A DNA stretch of 64,000 bases from Chryseobacterium sp. Leaf404 (GCF_001424145.1 NZ_LMQM01000010.1:1-64000); one strand, 5' to 3'. Positions 18,500 to 27,877 are shown, counted from the first letter of the stretch. Notes: generated by a model not told the origin, from the sequence alone. Made by a program: numbers and translations.

Positions 18500-19591
18500 A
18501 TGAAAATAATGTTTTATTTTAATTCAATGGCTCCGGCAGGCGGGATTGAGAGAGTGATATCGAAACATATTAAATTTTTAGCATTGGAGAACGAAGTTAT
18601 TTTGTTGACAAATGATAGCAAACCCTCTTTTTACGATCTTCCAAATAATATTGTTCTCGATAATATAGAAGAAGTTTCGGAACTGAATATGAAATCTAGG
18701 GTTGCAAGATTCTATCAGATTTTTAAATCAATATTTCGTTCTTCATCTAAATTAAGAAATAAAATAAAATTACATAAGCCTGAAGTAATTTATGTAGCAT
18801 CACCTTTAAACCTTTTGAAAATTTTTCTCGCAAATAAAAAATCTCATAATCTTTTGGTGACTGAACATGCATCGTTTAATGCTTATAATTTAATTTACAA
18901 ATTAATTGTCAGGATATTATATGGAAAAGTTGGTCTTTTAACAGTACCTACTATAGATGATTCTAAGTTTTATGATTCAATAGGTATATCGAATATTTAT
19001 CTTCCAAACCCACTGTCATTTTATCCGTCAAAGCATTCAACTCTTGATAGTAAAATAGTTTTGAACGTAGGCAGATTTACTGAAGATAAACAACACCATA
19101 TTCTCATAAAATCATGGAAGCTAACAAATCAAAGGATTAATGGATGGAAATTACATATTTACGGTAAAGGAGAAAATGAGCAAGAAATAAAGAGATTAAT
19201 AGAGGAATTGGATCTTGCTGAATCTGTATTTATTTTCCCACCAACTAAAGCAATTGAGGAAAAATTCATTGAGTCATCTATATTTGCACTTTCTTCAAGA
19301 ACAGAGGGCTTTGGACTTGTATTGGCTGAAGCTATGGCCTGTGGAGTTCCATGTGTATCATTTGACTGCCCGACTGGGCCCAAAGATATAATTCTAAACG
19401 AAGTGAACGGCTTGCTCATCGAGCAAAATAATAAAAAATCATTTGCTGAAGCTTTAGATATTTTAATGAGTGATCGAGATTTACGGATAAAGTATGGAGC
19501 TCAAGCAAGACTAGACATTAAAAAGTTTGATGAAAAAATCGTTGGATATAAACTTAACGATTTAATTAATAAAAATTTTAAAAAAAATTAA
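18500..19591 (+). CDS. GT4 glycosyltransferase
   Basis: 363 residues from ATG 18500. The open frame starts at 18458 inside the polymerase gene, but MKIMFYFNSMAPAGGIERV is the canonical GT4 start. The nucleotide-sugar binding C-terminal domain shows NVGRFTEDKQ, SSRTEGFGLVLAEAMACG and GPKDII, including the E-x7-E type motif. A GT-B retaining transferase acting on the lipid-linked intermediate; substrate unknown. It abuts the next gene, whose GTG begins right after its stop. Confidence 0.9.
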   Translation: MKIMFYFNSMAPAGGIERVISKHIKFLALENEVILLTNDSKPSFYDLPNNIVLDNIEEVSELNMKSRVARFYQIFKSIFRSSSKLRNKIKLHKPEVIYVASPLNLLKIFLANKKSHNLLVTEHASFNAYNLIYKLIVRILYGKVGLLTVPTIDDSKFYDSIGISNIYLPNPLSFYPSKHSTLDSKIVLNVGRFTEDKQHHILIKSWKLTNQRINGWKLHIYGKGENEQEIKRLIEELDLAESVFIFPPTKAIEEKFIESSIFALSSRTEGFGLVLAEAMACGVPCVSFDCPTGPKDIILNEVNGLLIEQNNKKSFAEALDILMSDRDLRIKYGAQARLDIKKFDEKIVGYKLNDLINKNFKKN

Positions 19592-20386
19592 GTGAAAATA
19601 TCTGTAATAATACCTGTTTATAACGCGTCAAATACTGTCGAGAAAAGTATTTTATCTGTGTTGAATCAAACTTATCAAGGGGATTTAGAAATAATTGCAG
19701 TCAATGATGGGTCTAGAGATAACAGCTTGGCAATTTTAGAAAAACTGGAGTTAGGTTTAAAAAATTCTCGTTTTTCTTTTTTTATCGTTGATCAAGAAAA
19801 TGGAGGAGTTTCAAAAGCAAGAAATGCAGGTATGAGAGTTTCTACTGGAGATTTTATTGCTTTATTAGACTCCGATGACGAGTGGCATCCAGAAAAATTA
19901 GAGAAGCAAATTGAAATATTTTTGCAAGGAAAAAATGTTGATTTTTTAGGATGTGGTAGAAATAATGAGGAACTGCGTATTTTTGGAAGAAAAATTACTT
20001 CACTACATAAAGCTACAGTAAAAGAATTATTAATAAAGATGTTTCCGCAAACCTCTACTGCTATATTTACTAGAGATGTTTATATGAGAAATGGCGGTTA
20101 TAATGAAAATATGACGCATGGTGAAGATGGTGAATTTTGGATACGTATTTGCGCTAATTCTGATTTTTACTATTTACCCGAGTCGCTAGTTGTCACTGGT
20201 GACGGTAAGCCAAGTTTTGGCCATAGTGGTTTGTCCGCGAATCTAGAAGCAATGCAGGAAGGTAATGAGTATATAATTAAGTTAGCTCTTAAAAATAAGC
20301 TAATAGGTCATGGTTTTTATTCATTCTTATTGTTATTCTACAGAATTAAATATTATAGAAGAATTATTATCACTCAACTTAGATAA
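19592..20386 (+). CDS. GT2 glycosyltransferase
   Basis: 264 residues, GTG start directly after the previous stop codon. GT2 features: ISVIIPVYNASNTVEKSI, AVNDGSRDNS, GVSKARNAGM, LLDSDDEW (DxD) and GEDGEFWIRI. Typical cytoplasmic repeat-unit transferase. The next gene starts one base after its stop, so the three genes from 18500 to 20963 are tightly packed. Confidence 0.9.
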   Translation: MKISVIIPVYNASNTVEKSILSVLNQTYQGDLEIIAVNDGSRDNSLAILEKLELGLKNSRFSFFIVDQENGGVSKARNAGMRVSTGDFIALLDSDDEWHPEKLEKQIEIFLQGKNVDFLGCGRNNEELRIFGRKITSLHKATVKELLIKMFPQTSTAIFTRDVYMRNGGYNENMTHGEDGEFWIRICANSDFYYLPESLVVTGDGKPSFGHSGLSANLEAMQEGNEYIIKLALKNKLIGHGFYSFLLLFYRIKYYRRIIITQLR

Positions 20387-20387
20387 A

Positions 20388-20963
20388 ATGTTATATAAAA
20401 TTTATTGGGGAGTAGTAGCGTTATGCTATGCGCCATTCTTTAAAAAGTTTAGTTTTCCATCGCATATTGGTGTTCCAATATTCACATATGGTTTACGTAG
20501 TGTTTCAATTCATAAAAGAGTTAGAATTATGCCAGGCGTAAGGATTGAAACTCATAAAAATGGGACAATAGTTATTGAAGAAGATGTTTCAATAGGACAA
20601 AATTTTCATATAACATCAGCAGGTAACTTAACTGTGGGCAAGAATACAACAATCTCAGGAAATGTATTTGTGACCAATATAGATCATGAATATACTGAAA
20701 TAAATGTCCATATTTTAGATCAGCCAATGATTATCAAAGAAACAAAAATTGGTTCGAACTGTTTTCTTGGATTTGGAGTTGCAATTCAGGCAGGAACAGT
20801 GTTAGGAAACCATTGTGTTGTGGGAGCAAGTTCTGTTGTTCGTGGGATCTTTCCTGACTATTCCGTTATTGTTGGCATACCTGCTCGAGTAGTTAAACGA
20901 TACAATGTAGAAACCTTAAAGTGGGAAAAAACAAATGCTGACGGGTCATTCTTAAATATTTAA
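20388..20963 (+). CDS. Hexapeptide-repeat (LbH) sugar O-acetyltransferase-like protein
   Basis: 191 residues from ATG 20388; an upstream in-frame ATG at 20310 lies inside the glycosyltransferase gene and is not favoured. The left-handed beta-helix pattern runs through GTIVIEEDVSIGQNFHI, LTVGKNTTISGNVFVTN, KIGSNCFLGFGVAIQAG and LGNHCVVGASSVV, with the catalytic-type His in NIDHEY and the family's VGIPARVVKRYN close. Resembles WcaF/WbbJ-type acetyltransferases that O-acetylate the glycan. It could also act as an N-acyltransferase on the product of an aminotransferase in this locus. Confidence 0.85.
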   Translation: MLYKIYWGVVALCYAPFFKKFSFPSHIGVPIFTYGLRSVSIHKRVRIMPGVRIETHKNGTIVIEEDVSIGQNFHITSAGNLTVGKNTTISGNVFVTNIDHEYTEINVHILDQPMIIKETKIGSNCFLGFGVAIQAGTVLGNHCVVGASSVVRGIFPDYSVIVGIPARVVKRYNVETLKWEKTNADGSFLNI

Positions 20964-20972
20964 ATAAACTTA

Positions 20973-22106
20973 ATGAAAAACATACTTATTACCGGAGGAG
21001 CCGGCTTTATCGGTTCCAATTTGGCTTTAAAATTAATTACTAAAGGCTATACAGTTACCGTTTTAGATAATCTTTCACCACAGATTCATGGTGAAAATCC
21101 AAAAGAAACATCACCTTTATTTTTAAGCATCAAAGATAAAGTAAAATTCATCGAAGGTACCGTTACCAACATCGAAGATTGGAAAAAAGCTTTAGACGGT
21201 CAGGATGCTATCGTACATTACGCCGCTGAAACAGGAACCGGGCAATCGATGTATGAAGTACAGAAATATGTGGATGTGAATGTAAACGGAACTTCATTAA
21301 TGCTTGATTTGCTGGTAAATGGCGAATATAATGTGAAAAAAGTAGTGGTGGCATCATCTCGCTCCATTTATGGGGAAGGAAAATACATCAGCACAGAATT
21401 AGGAGCTGTTTATCCCAAACACAGAGTTGCAGATGATATGGACAAAGGTGATTTTGAACCCAATTATGCAGGTGCATCTGAACTTACATTAGTTGCAACC
21501 GATGAAGATTCCAAAATTCATCCATCATCTGTGTACGGAATTACCAAGCAAAATCAGGAACAAATGGTTCTTACAGTTTGTCCGACAATTGGCATTGCGG
21601 GCGTAGCATTTCGTTATCAGAATGTTTACGGACCGGGACAGTCACTTAAAAATCCATATACGGGAATTCTCTCGATATTCTCTACTCAGATCAAAAACGG
21701 AAACGGGATCAATATTTTTGAAGACGGGAAAGAGAGTCGTGACTTTGTATTCATTGATGATGTTGTAGATGCTACAATTTTAGGATTGGAAAAGGAAGAA
21801 GCCAATAATCAGGTTTTTAATGTTGGTACGGGCATCGCAACAGACGTCATCACAGTTGCCAAGTCATTATCTAAAAACTACGGGGTTGAAGTTCCTATTA
21901 CCATTTCTGGCAACTACAGATTGGGTGATATCCGTCATAATTTTGCTGATCTTACAAAAATCAATTCTGCACTGGGATTTTCACCAAAATTTAGTTTTGA
22001 AGAAGGCCTTCAACAATTTACAGATTGGGTAAACACTCAGGAAGTGCAGGAAGATAAATATCAAAAATCTATTGATGAGATGAAGGCTAAAGGTTTATAC
22101 AAATAA
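20973..22106 (+). CDS. NAD-dependent epimerase, dTDP-L-rhamnose 4-epimerase-like
   Basis: 377 residues. Extended SDR with GGAGFIG (NAD), SSRSIYGEG and SVYGITK (Tyr-x3-Lys). The inserted segment and the HYAAETGTGQSMYE motif resemble WbiB/Tll-type dTDP-L-rhamnose 4-epimerases, which give dTDP-6-deoxy-L-talose. If right, a dTDP-L-rhamnose supply is needed, yet rfbD is missing from locus 1. It could instead epimerise another nucleotide sugar, such as the L-4-keto product after another reduction. Function call moderate, fold call firm. Confidence 0.75.
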   Translation: MKNILITGGAGFIGSNLALKLITKGYTVTVLDNLSPQIHGENPKETSPLFLSIKDKVKFIEGTVTNIEDWKKALDGQDAIVHYAAETGTGQSMYEVQKYVDVNVNGTSLMLDLLVNGEYNVKKVVVASSRSIYGEGKYISTELGAVYPKHRVADDMDKGDFEPNYAGASELTLVATDEDSKIHPSSVYGITKQNQEQMVLTVCPTIGIAGVAFRYQNVYGPGQSLKNPYTGILSIFSTQIKNGNGINIFEDGKESRDFVFIDDVVDATILGLEKEEANNQVFNVGTGIATDVITVAKSLSKNYGVEVPITISGNYRLGDIRHNFADLTKINSALGFSPKFSFEEGLQQFTDWVNTQEVQEDKYQKSIDEMKAKGLYK

Positions 22107-22158
22107 TTTTTGCATAAACTATCGTAACTTGATCAGATTAAATTAAATTGGAAAAAAC

Positions 22159-23205
22159 GTGATTCTTAAAGATAAAATATCAGGAAAAAAAATACTTTTT
22201 TTCTCTGTACAGACTTTTAACCTCGAAAAAGAGATTAAAAATAAAATGGAAGAAAATGGAGCAATCGTTACCTACTATGATGAAAGGCCTTCGAACAGTA
22301 ACTTTACAAAAGGAATTATTCGTTTGAAAAGAGATATTTACAAAAAAAAAATTGACAGTTATTATCAGGGCATTTTAGAGACAATAAAAGGTGAAACCTA
22401 CGATTTCCTTTTTGTTAATCGGGGCGAAGTTGTAACCGAATATTTTTTAAAAGAATTCAGAAAACAACAACCATGTTGCGAAATGATTTTTTTTACCTGG
22501 GATTCTTTTACTAATCATACTCATCCTACAACTATCTTGCAGTATTTTGACAAGAGATTTACGTTTGACAGAGAAGACGCCGAAAAATTCAATATTGGTT
22601 TCAGGCCGTTGTTTTATTTAGACAAATACAAAAACATAAAAGAAGAGCAGATATCAAAACCAAAGTTTGATTTGTTATTTTTAGGAACAGCACATTCTGA
22701 CCGTTATCTCATTAGTACGAAAGTTTCAGATTGGTGTGAAGAGAATGGCCTCAAGACATTTACTTATTACTATATGCACAGCAAAGCTGTATATTTATAT
22801 CAAAAAACACTCGACAAAAGTTTCAAAGAATTTGATTATAAAAAACTTAGCTTCAAAAGCCTTTCTACCGATGAGATTGTTGCACTTTATCAGAACTCAA
22901 ATGTAATTTTGGATATTAACCATCCTGGACAAAAGGGTCTTACAATGAGAACTTTTGAGGCAATTGGCGCAGGAAAAAAACTAATTACCACTAATTCGGA
23001 AGTTAAAAAATATCCGTTTTATAATCCGGCCAACTTTTATGTGATAGACAGAAATGATATTCAACTAGATGTTTCGTTTTTTCAATCAGATTATCAGCCA
23101 ATTGATACAGATTTATACTTCAGAACTTCTATCGAAGGCTGGCTTTCAGATATTTTTCTGAAAGACGAAAAAAATGACTGGAAAAAAATAATGAATTCAT
23201 TATGA
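22159..23205 (+). CDS. CgeB-like glycosyltransferase
   Basis: 348 residues, GTG start. The C-terminal GT-B-like domain is recognisable from LDINHPGQKGLTMRTFEA followed by GAGKKLITTN, a pattern seen in CgeB/capsule GT proteins of Bacteroidota. The N-terminal half (KKILFFSVQTF, EMIFFTWDSF) is less conserved. Likely a repeat-unit glycosyltransferase. Its TGA overlaps the next ATG (ATGA), coupling it to the reductase gene. Confidence 0.75.
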   Translation: MILKDKISGKKILFFSVQTFNLEKEIKNKMEENGAIVTYYDERPSNSNFTKGIIRLKRDIYKKKIDSYYQGILETIKGETYDFLFVNRGEVVTEYFLKEFRKQQPCCEMIFFTWDSFTNHTHPTTILQYFDKRFTFDREDAEKFNIGFRPLFYLDKYKNIKEEQISKPKFDLLFLGTAHSDRYLISTKVSDWCEENGLKTFTYYYMHSKAVYLYQKTLDKSFKEFDYKKLSFKSLSTDEIVALYQNSNVILDINHPGQKGLTMRTFEAIGAGKKLITTNSEVKKYPFYNPANFYVIDRNDIQLDVSFFQSDYQPIDTDLYFRTSIEGWLSDIFLKDEKNDWKKIMNSL

Positions 23206-24098
23206 AAATCACAATCACAGGATCCAGCGGTTTTGTCGGACAAAACCTTTTAACATACTTGGAGAGTGAAAATCACACAGTTCAATCATTATCGTTAAGA
23301 AATTCCTGGATTTTAGATAAGAATACCGATGCCGTCATTCACCTTGCAGGCAAGGCTCACGATACGGCAAATACTTCTGCAGCAGAAGATTATTTTAAAG
23401 TAAACACAGATTTAACCATTCAGCTTTTTGACGATTTTTTAAGTTCTGATTGTAGAGATTTTTTCTATTTCAGTTCTGTGAAAGCAACGGCAGATTCTGT
23501 CGATGGAGTTTTAGATGAAAATCACAACTCAGATCCAAAAACTCCTTACGGGAAATCAAAATTAGAGGCAGAAAACTATTTACGATCACGAAAATTACCT
23601 GAAAATAAAAGACTCTTCATCATTCGCCCATGTATGATTCATGGTCCCGGAAATAAAGGAAATCTTAATATTCTTTATAAAATTGTTGAAAAGGGAATTC
23701 CATGGCCACTGGCGGCTTTTGAGAATAATCGATCATTTTTAAGTATTGATAATCTCAATTTTTTGATAGGTCAGATGTTGGTTAATGAAGATTTACCATC
23801 CGGAATCTATAACTTTGCCGACGACAATGGTCTTTCTACTAACGATCTGATTAAAACTGTCAATAAGGCTCTCGATAAAAAATCAAGACTTTGGAAAATT
23901 TCAAAGCATTTAATCGAGAAAACTGCAATTCTGGGAGATAAATTGAAACTTCCGTTAAATTCGGAAAGACTTAAAAAGCTGACGGAATCTTACGAGGTAA
24001 GCAACCGAAAAATAAAATCTGCACTGGAAATTGAAAAACTTCCCCTTTCTGCAGAAGAAGGTCTTTTAAAAACCATCAAAAGTTTTAAAACAAAATAA
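23202..24098 (+). CDS. WbpV-like UDP-4-keto-HexNAc reductase/epimerase, copy 1
   Basis: 298 residues. Extended SDR: MKITITGSSGFVGQNL, HLAGKAHDT, FSSVKATAD, TPYGKSK (Tyr-x3-Lys) and RPCMIHGPGNKGN. This resembles WbpV, which in Pseudomonas reduces the WbpM product to UDP-QuiNAc and sits beside the initiating transferase. Here it likewise precedes a phosphoglycosyl transferase, so it probably makes the first sugar of the repeat unit from the product of the dehydratase at 586. A close paralogue (46130) has the same neighbour in locus 2. Substrate assignment is inference. Confidence 0.78.
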   Translation: MKITITGSSGFVGQNLLTYLESENHTVQSLSLRNSWILDKNTDAVIHLAGKAHDTANTSAAEDYFKVNTDLTIQLFDDFLSSDCRDFFYFSSVKATADSVDGVLDENHNSDPKTPYGKSKLEAENYLRSRKLPENKRLFIIRPCMIHGPGNKGNLNILYKIVEKGIPWPLAAFENNRSFLSIDNLNFLIGQMLVNEDLPSGIYNFADDNGLSTNDLIKTVNKALDKKSRLWKISKHLIEKTAILGDKLKLPLNSERLKKLTESYEVSNRKIKSALEIEKLPLSAEEGLLKTIKSFKTK

Positions 24099-24119
24099 TT
24101 TAATATTTGAACTACGCAT

Positions 24120-24671
24120 ATGATACGCATATTTGATTTTCTTTTTTCATTCGTCGGACTTCTTTTTTTGTGGCCTGTTGGCGTAATCTTGTATATTATC
24201 GGCTTATTCGATACAGGATCCCCGATCTTTGTACAGGAAAGAGTAGGACGTTTTAAAAAACCTTTTAAGCTTTTGAAATTTCGTACAATGCCCGTAAACA
24301 CAAAATCTGTTGCTACCCATCTTTCTAAAGATATCACAATCACAAAATTCGGAAGTTTCCTTCGTAAATCTAAGCTTGATGAATTGCCTCAGCTTGTGAA
24401 TGTTTTACTTGGAGATATGAGCCTTGTAGGCCCAAGACCCAATTTGTATAATCAAACTGAACTGATTGAGCAAAGAGATAAAAGAGGCGTGTACAATGCA
24501 GTACCAGGAATTACAGGTTTAGCACAGATCAATGAGATTGACATGTCTACGCCGGTTGAATTGGCAGAGAAAGATGCAGAGATGCTTAAAAGTTTAACGA
24601 TATCAGATTATTTTAGCTATATATTTTCAACAGTAGGAGGAAAAGGTCAGGGAGACAGAATAAAAAAATAG
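24120..24671 (+). CDS. Initiating phosphoglycosyl transferase, locus 1
   Basis: 183 residues, the small PglC-like form: one N-terminal re-entrant hydrophobic segment (FLFSFVGLLFLWPVGVILY), then DTGSPIFVQERVG, FKLLKFRTM, LDELPQLVNVLLGD and MSLVGPRP, the bacterial sugar transferase (PF02397) signatures including the Asp-Glu pair. It transfers a sugar-1-phosphate from UDP-sugar to undecaprenyl phosphate at the inner membrane, starting repeat-unit assembly. A roughly 65% similar copy by eye (47054) starts locus 2 repeat units. Confidence 0.93.
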   Translation: MIRIFDFLFSFVGLLFLWPVGVILYIIGLFDTGSPIFVQERVGRFKKPFKLLKFRTMPVNTKSVATHLSKDITITKFGSFLRKSKLDELPQLVNVLLGDMSLVGPRPNLYNQTELIEQRDKRGVYNAVPGITGLAQINEIDMSTPVELAEKDAEMLKSLTISDYFSYIFSTVGGKGQGDRIKK

Positions 24672-24734
24672 TTTTTTCTTTTTTTAAGCTATAAATATTT
24701 ATTCCTTATTTTTGATTTTCAATCTACACTGTTG

Positions 24735-25871
24735 ATGAAGAATAAAATTTGGCTTTCTCCACCTCACATGTCAGGCAATGAAATTTCTTTCATTGAAGAT
24801 GCCTTAGAAAAGAACTGGGTGACTTCTATGGGGGAAAATATTGATGAATTTGAACAATCACTTTCACTATTTTTAAAAAATGATGTTAGAATTTGTGCTT
24901 TAAATTCTGCAACTTCTGCAATACATCTATCATTGATAATGCTGGGTGTACTTGCTGGTGATGAAGTGATAACATCCACTTTCAGTTTTTGCGCTTCTGC
25001 AAACCCAATTACTTACTGCGGTGCAACTCCAATTTTCATAGACTCAGAAAAAGAAACTTGGAATATGTGTCCGGTAGCTTTGGAAGAAGCGATTTCAGAC
25101 AGAATCTCAAAAGGTAAAAAACCAAAAGCGATAATCGTAGTTCATCTTTATGGAATGCCTGCAAAAATGGATCAGATCATTTCAATTGCAGGGAAATATG
25201 AAATTGCTGTTATTGAAGACGCAGCTGAGGCATTAGGTTCACTTTACAAAGGAAAACCATGCGGTACCTTCGGACGCTTCGGTATTTTATCTTTTAATGG
25301 AAATAAAATCATTACGACTTCGGGTGGAGGAGCCTTGGTTTGTCATTCGCAGGAAGATAAAGACAAAGCGGTGTTCCTTTCCACTCAGGCGAGAGATAAT
25401 GCTCCTCATTACCAACATTCGCAGATTGGGTACAATTACCGCATGAGCAACATTGTAGCAGGAATTGGCCGCGGACAGATGGAAGTTCTGAATGACAGAG
25501 TGGAAGCGCGCAGAAAAATGCATGATTTTTACGTAGACATCTTCAAAGATATTGATGGAGTGGTGGTCTTTTCTGAACCTTCAGAAGATTATTTTTCCAA
25601 TCATTGGTTATCTGTCATCGAAATTGATGAAACTGTTGCCGGGAAAAACAGGGAAGGGCTTCGTCTGGCATTCCTTGAAGATCACATAGAATCCCGTCCG
25701 CTATGGAAGCCTATGCATTTGCAGCCGGTTTTCCAGGATTCACCTTTTTATGGGGGAAAAGTATCTGAAACCTTATTTGAAAACGGTTTGTGTTTGCCCT
25801 CAGGGTCTAACCTGAACGATGAGGAGCGAAACCGAATTGAAAAGGTAATCAGAACATTTTTTGAAATATAG
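24735..25871 (+). CDS. PglE-like DegT aminotransferase
   Basis: 378 residues from ATG 24735; a TTG lies immediately before it in frame. DegT features: NSATSAIHLSLIMLGV, IEDAAEALGS, and Lys191 in FNGNKIITTSGGGALV as Schiff-base lysine. Resembles PglE/WeeJ enzymes that aminate UDP-4-keto-6-deoxy-GlcNAc on the way to UDP-bacillosamine or UDP-QuiNAc4N. Paired with the WbpM/PglF-type dehydratase at 586 and the PglC-like transferase just upstream, a diamino first sugar is possible. A dedicated PglD-type acetyltransferase is not adjacent; the LbH protein at 20388 could stand in. It closes locus 1. Confidence 0.88.
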   Translation: MKNKIWLSPPHMSGNEISFIEDALEKNWVTSMGENIDEFEQSLSLFLKNDVRICALNSATSAIHLSLIMLGVLAGDEVITSTFSFCASANPITYCGATPIFIDSEKETWNMCPVALEEAISDRISKGKKPKAIIVVHLYGMPAKMDQIISIAGKYEIAVIEDAAEALGSLYKGKPCGTFGRFGILSFNGNKIITTSGGGALVCHSQEDKDKAVFLSTQARDNAPHYQHSQIGYNYRMSNIVAGIGRGQMEVLNDRVEARRKMHDFYVDIFKDIDGVVVFSEPSEDYFSNHWLSVIEIDETVAGKNREGLRLAFLEDHIESRPLWKPMHLQPVFQDSPFYGGKVSETLFENGLCLPSGSNLNDEERNRIEKVIRTFFEI

Positions 25872-26270
25872 AAGTTAAGTTTTTTCTTGCTAAGTTGTGC
25901 TGCAACCCCAGCGAACTAAGGTATAGCGTGACGGTTATTAGAGCCTTGTCAAAATGTTTTAAAAACAGATTTTTATTAACTTTTTTCTTTTCCTCAAATT
26001 TAAAGAGAGTAAAAAAGCTACAGAAATTCATTAAAATTACATGATTTGGGACTGGCGGAATTAATTTTCATCAGATTTAAAGAGACTCTTATTGAAAAAT
26101 AAAGTATTTAAAAGGATAAGTCTACTATTGAGGAAAATTGTATATGTCTTTTCCCACATCTTTAAAAGTAAGTGAGATAATATAGTTTTCCACAATTTTC
26201 AGTATACGCCGTTCTGTAACAGTTGTTGATCATTTAATAAAATTGCATGACATCAGGATTAAAAACATCA
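25872..26270. other. Noncoding spacer after locus 1
   Basis: About 400 AT-rich bases with no supported gene. I see no clear T-tailed terminator for locus 1, no tRNA and no strict TAnnTTTG box. The only open frame of note (minus strand, 25849-26031) overlaps the aminotransferase end and has no protein-like features. Confidence 0.6.
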
Positions 26271-26885
26271 ATGAAAAACAAATTAGCAATCTTCATCATC
26301 ATTATTCATTCGGTATTCCTGAAAGCCCAGACGGAAGTGAAAGTCAATACTTTATTTCTCCCGGTTGGAGTTGTAAATGCAGCGTCTGAACAGAAATTAA
26401 CCAAACATATTACCGTACAGGAAGAACTTTTTATCTCCCCATGGAAATCTGTTTCCGGAAGACATCTGCAGATCTATATGGCAACTTTGGAGGGTAGGTA
26501 TTACTTTACAGAATCCATGAAAAAATGGTATGTAGGTGCTTATTTCTCGGTGGCAAATTTTAATCTTCAAAAATGGAACTACTGGAACGATATGGTGGTT
26601 CTGGATGAAAATGATCAACCGGAAATTCTTGCAGATGGCTCCACACGCGTAACCAGTCGCTATCAAAAAGGATATTCTTTCATATTCGGAATCAGCGGAG
26701 GATATCACTTTATAATCAACCAAAAATTAGGTTTGGATATTTTTGCCGGGATCGGCTCATCACAAGGTCTGTATAAAGGTTATTTCAAAGACAATAATCA
26801 AAGGTACGATCAGCCACACGGCTGGAACAAAAGTGGTGAAATCATCCCAACAAGAGGAGGATTGATGCTCACCTACAAACTGTAA
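26271..26885 (+). CDS. DUF3575-like outer-membrane beta-barrel protein
   Basis: 204 residues from ATG 26271. An ATG at 26247 would place eight residues ahead of a clean signal peptide (MKNKLAIFIIIIHSVFLKAQ), so the later start is preferred. After the signal, alternating beta-strand patterns (LQIYMATLEGRYYFTESM, WYVGAYFSVANF, YSFIFGISGGYHF) and a C-terminal aromatic-free LTYKL end suggest a small outer-membrane barrel of the DUF3575 type common in Bacteroidota. No link to capsule export is demonstrated. It stands alone between the two loci. Confidence 0.7.
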   Translation: MKNKLAIFIIIIHSVFLKAQTEVKVNTLFLPVGVVNAASEQKLTKHITVQEELFISPWKSVSGRHLQIYMATLEGRYYFTESMKKWYVGAYFSVANFNLQKWNYWNDMVVLDENDQPEILADGSTRVTSRYQKGYSFIFGISGGYHFIINQKLGLDIFAGIGSSQGLYKGYFKDNNQRYDQPHGWNKSGEIIPTRGGLMLTYKL

Positions 26886-26897
26886 ACTGCAGTTTTT
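26877..26897 (+). terminator. Possible weak terminator after the DUF3575-like gene
   Basis: AAACTG (26877-26882) pairs with CAGTTT (26890-26895) around a 7-base loop, followed by two more T residues. The stem overlaps the stop codon and is short and AT-rich, so terminator activity is uncertain. Confidence 0.35.
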
Positions 26898-27082
26898 CAG
26901 TTTCTGTCTCAATTCTTCCGGTTAAATGACTTTAATGGGGGAAAATTGCTGCCTCGTTTTCAGACAAATTTGAAAAGAATTCAGACAGTCTGATGAAAAT
27001 CCATAATTGAATTACCGTGATTTAGAGTAAAATTGAAACTTTAAACGAATTATCTATTGACAGAATATTTTGACCGGAAAAA

Positions 27083-27451
27083 CTACAATATAGAATTGAT
27101 GTCATAATTTGCGATCAGAATCAAAAGCAGAAAATCGATGTAATTCTGCTCAACTTCTTTCGGATTAACCAGTCTTCTTCTGTATTCGTATGAGCGCAGC
27201 GATTTACTCAGCCGTGCGTACTCTGTAAATTTTCTGTCTCTGAGGATTACGCGCCCGTTTCCTGTTTTGCCTTTGATTAGTATATTATCCAAAGTCCGGA
27301 CTTTGATAATGGTTTCAAGCAGTTTTAAAGGAGCATTTTGATTTTCATGATAACGCTCGATAATATTAATTTTGAACGTACTGAAGATTAGATTATGAAA
27401 AACGATATTATGTGTTGATCCTTCAGTGTTGAGTTCGAGTTTGTATTCCAT
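27083..27451 (-). CDS. Small hypothetical protein
   Basis: 122 residues on the minus strand, converging with the DUF3575-like gene. No family is recognised. The sequence is protein-like: charged and mixed, with a basic central part (ILRDRKFTEYARLSKSLRSY) and a hydrophobic C-terminus (FLLLILIANYDINSIL). No signal peptide. It lies in the linker and is the only minus-strand gene between the rRNA operon and the injection-system operon. It could be a spurious frame; reality is judged on composition only. Confidence 0.5.
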   Translation of the reverse strand: MEYKLELNTEGSTHNIVFHNLIFSTFKINIIERYHENQNAPLKLLETIIKVRTLDNILIKGKTGNGRVILRDRKFTEYARLSKSLRSYEYRRRLVNPKEVEQNYIDFLLLILIANYDINSIL

Positions 27452-27835
27452 AAAAATTTCAATATATAAGTCAACTTACAAATGCTATGCCTGTCATAAG
27501 ATTTGTTATCCGCAAAATCCGCTGACTTTCAGTCATGTTCTGCATATCCTTTTTCAGGGAGTTTACTGTATAGCTGTTTCAAGTCATAAATATACTAAAT
27601 TCCGCAGGATTTCACAGCCTGAAAGTCCTGATAGTTTAAAATTCCTGAGATTAGTATGAATATATTCAAAGTTTGACTGCTATTGAAATATGATTTTTAA
27701 ATGTTAATACAAATCAAAAGTTATTTATTAATATTTTTGCACGGTTTCTATTTGGTTCAAAATTAAGAGACAGGCACTGTTTTATTTCCTGTGTAATAAT
27801 ATTAACAGTTAATTTAAGCCTCAGATTTTAATTTA
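27452..27835. other. AT-rich spacer upstream of locus 2
   Basis: About 385 bases without a supported gene. It contains TATTTTTG at 27732-27739, a match to the -7 consensus about 140 bases before the wza ATG, which could be an additional distal promoter. No strong hairpin or RNA gene is seen. Confidence 0.55.
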
Positions 27836-27877
27836 TAAATAATAATCCTATTTTTGTGAAAATTTTAAACAGAATGA
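27836..27877 (+). promoter_or_regulatory. 42-bp conserved 5' element of wza copy 2, with -7 box
   Basis: Identical over 42 bases to 2601-2642. Contains TATTTTTG (27849-27856) as candidate -7 box and ends in the wza ATG (27874). The flanking bases on both sides differ between the copies, so the exact identity is confined to this element. Confidence 0.55.

Noticed and set aside
27426..27659. 77-codon plus-strand open frame in the linker
   Set aside because: Overlaps the start of the minus-strand gene, has no family features and poor composition.
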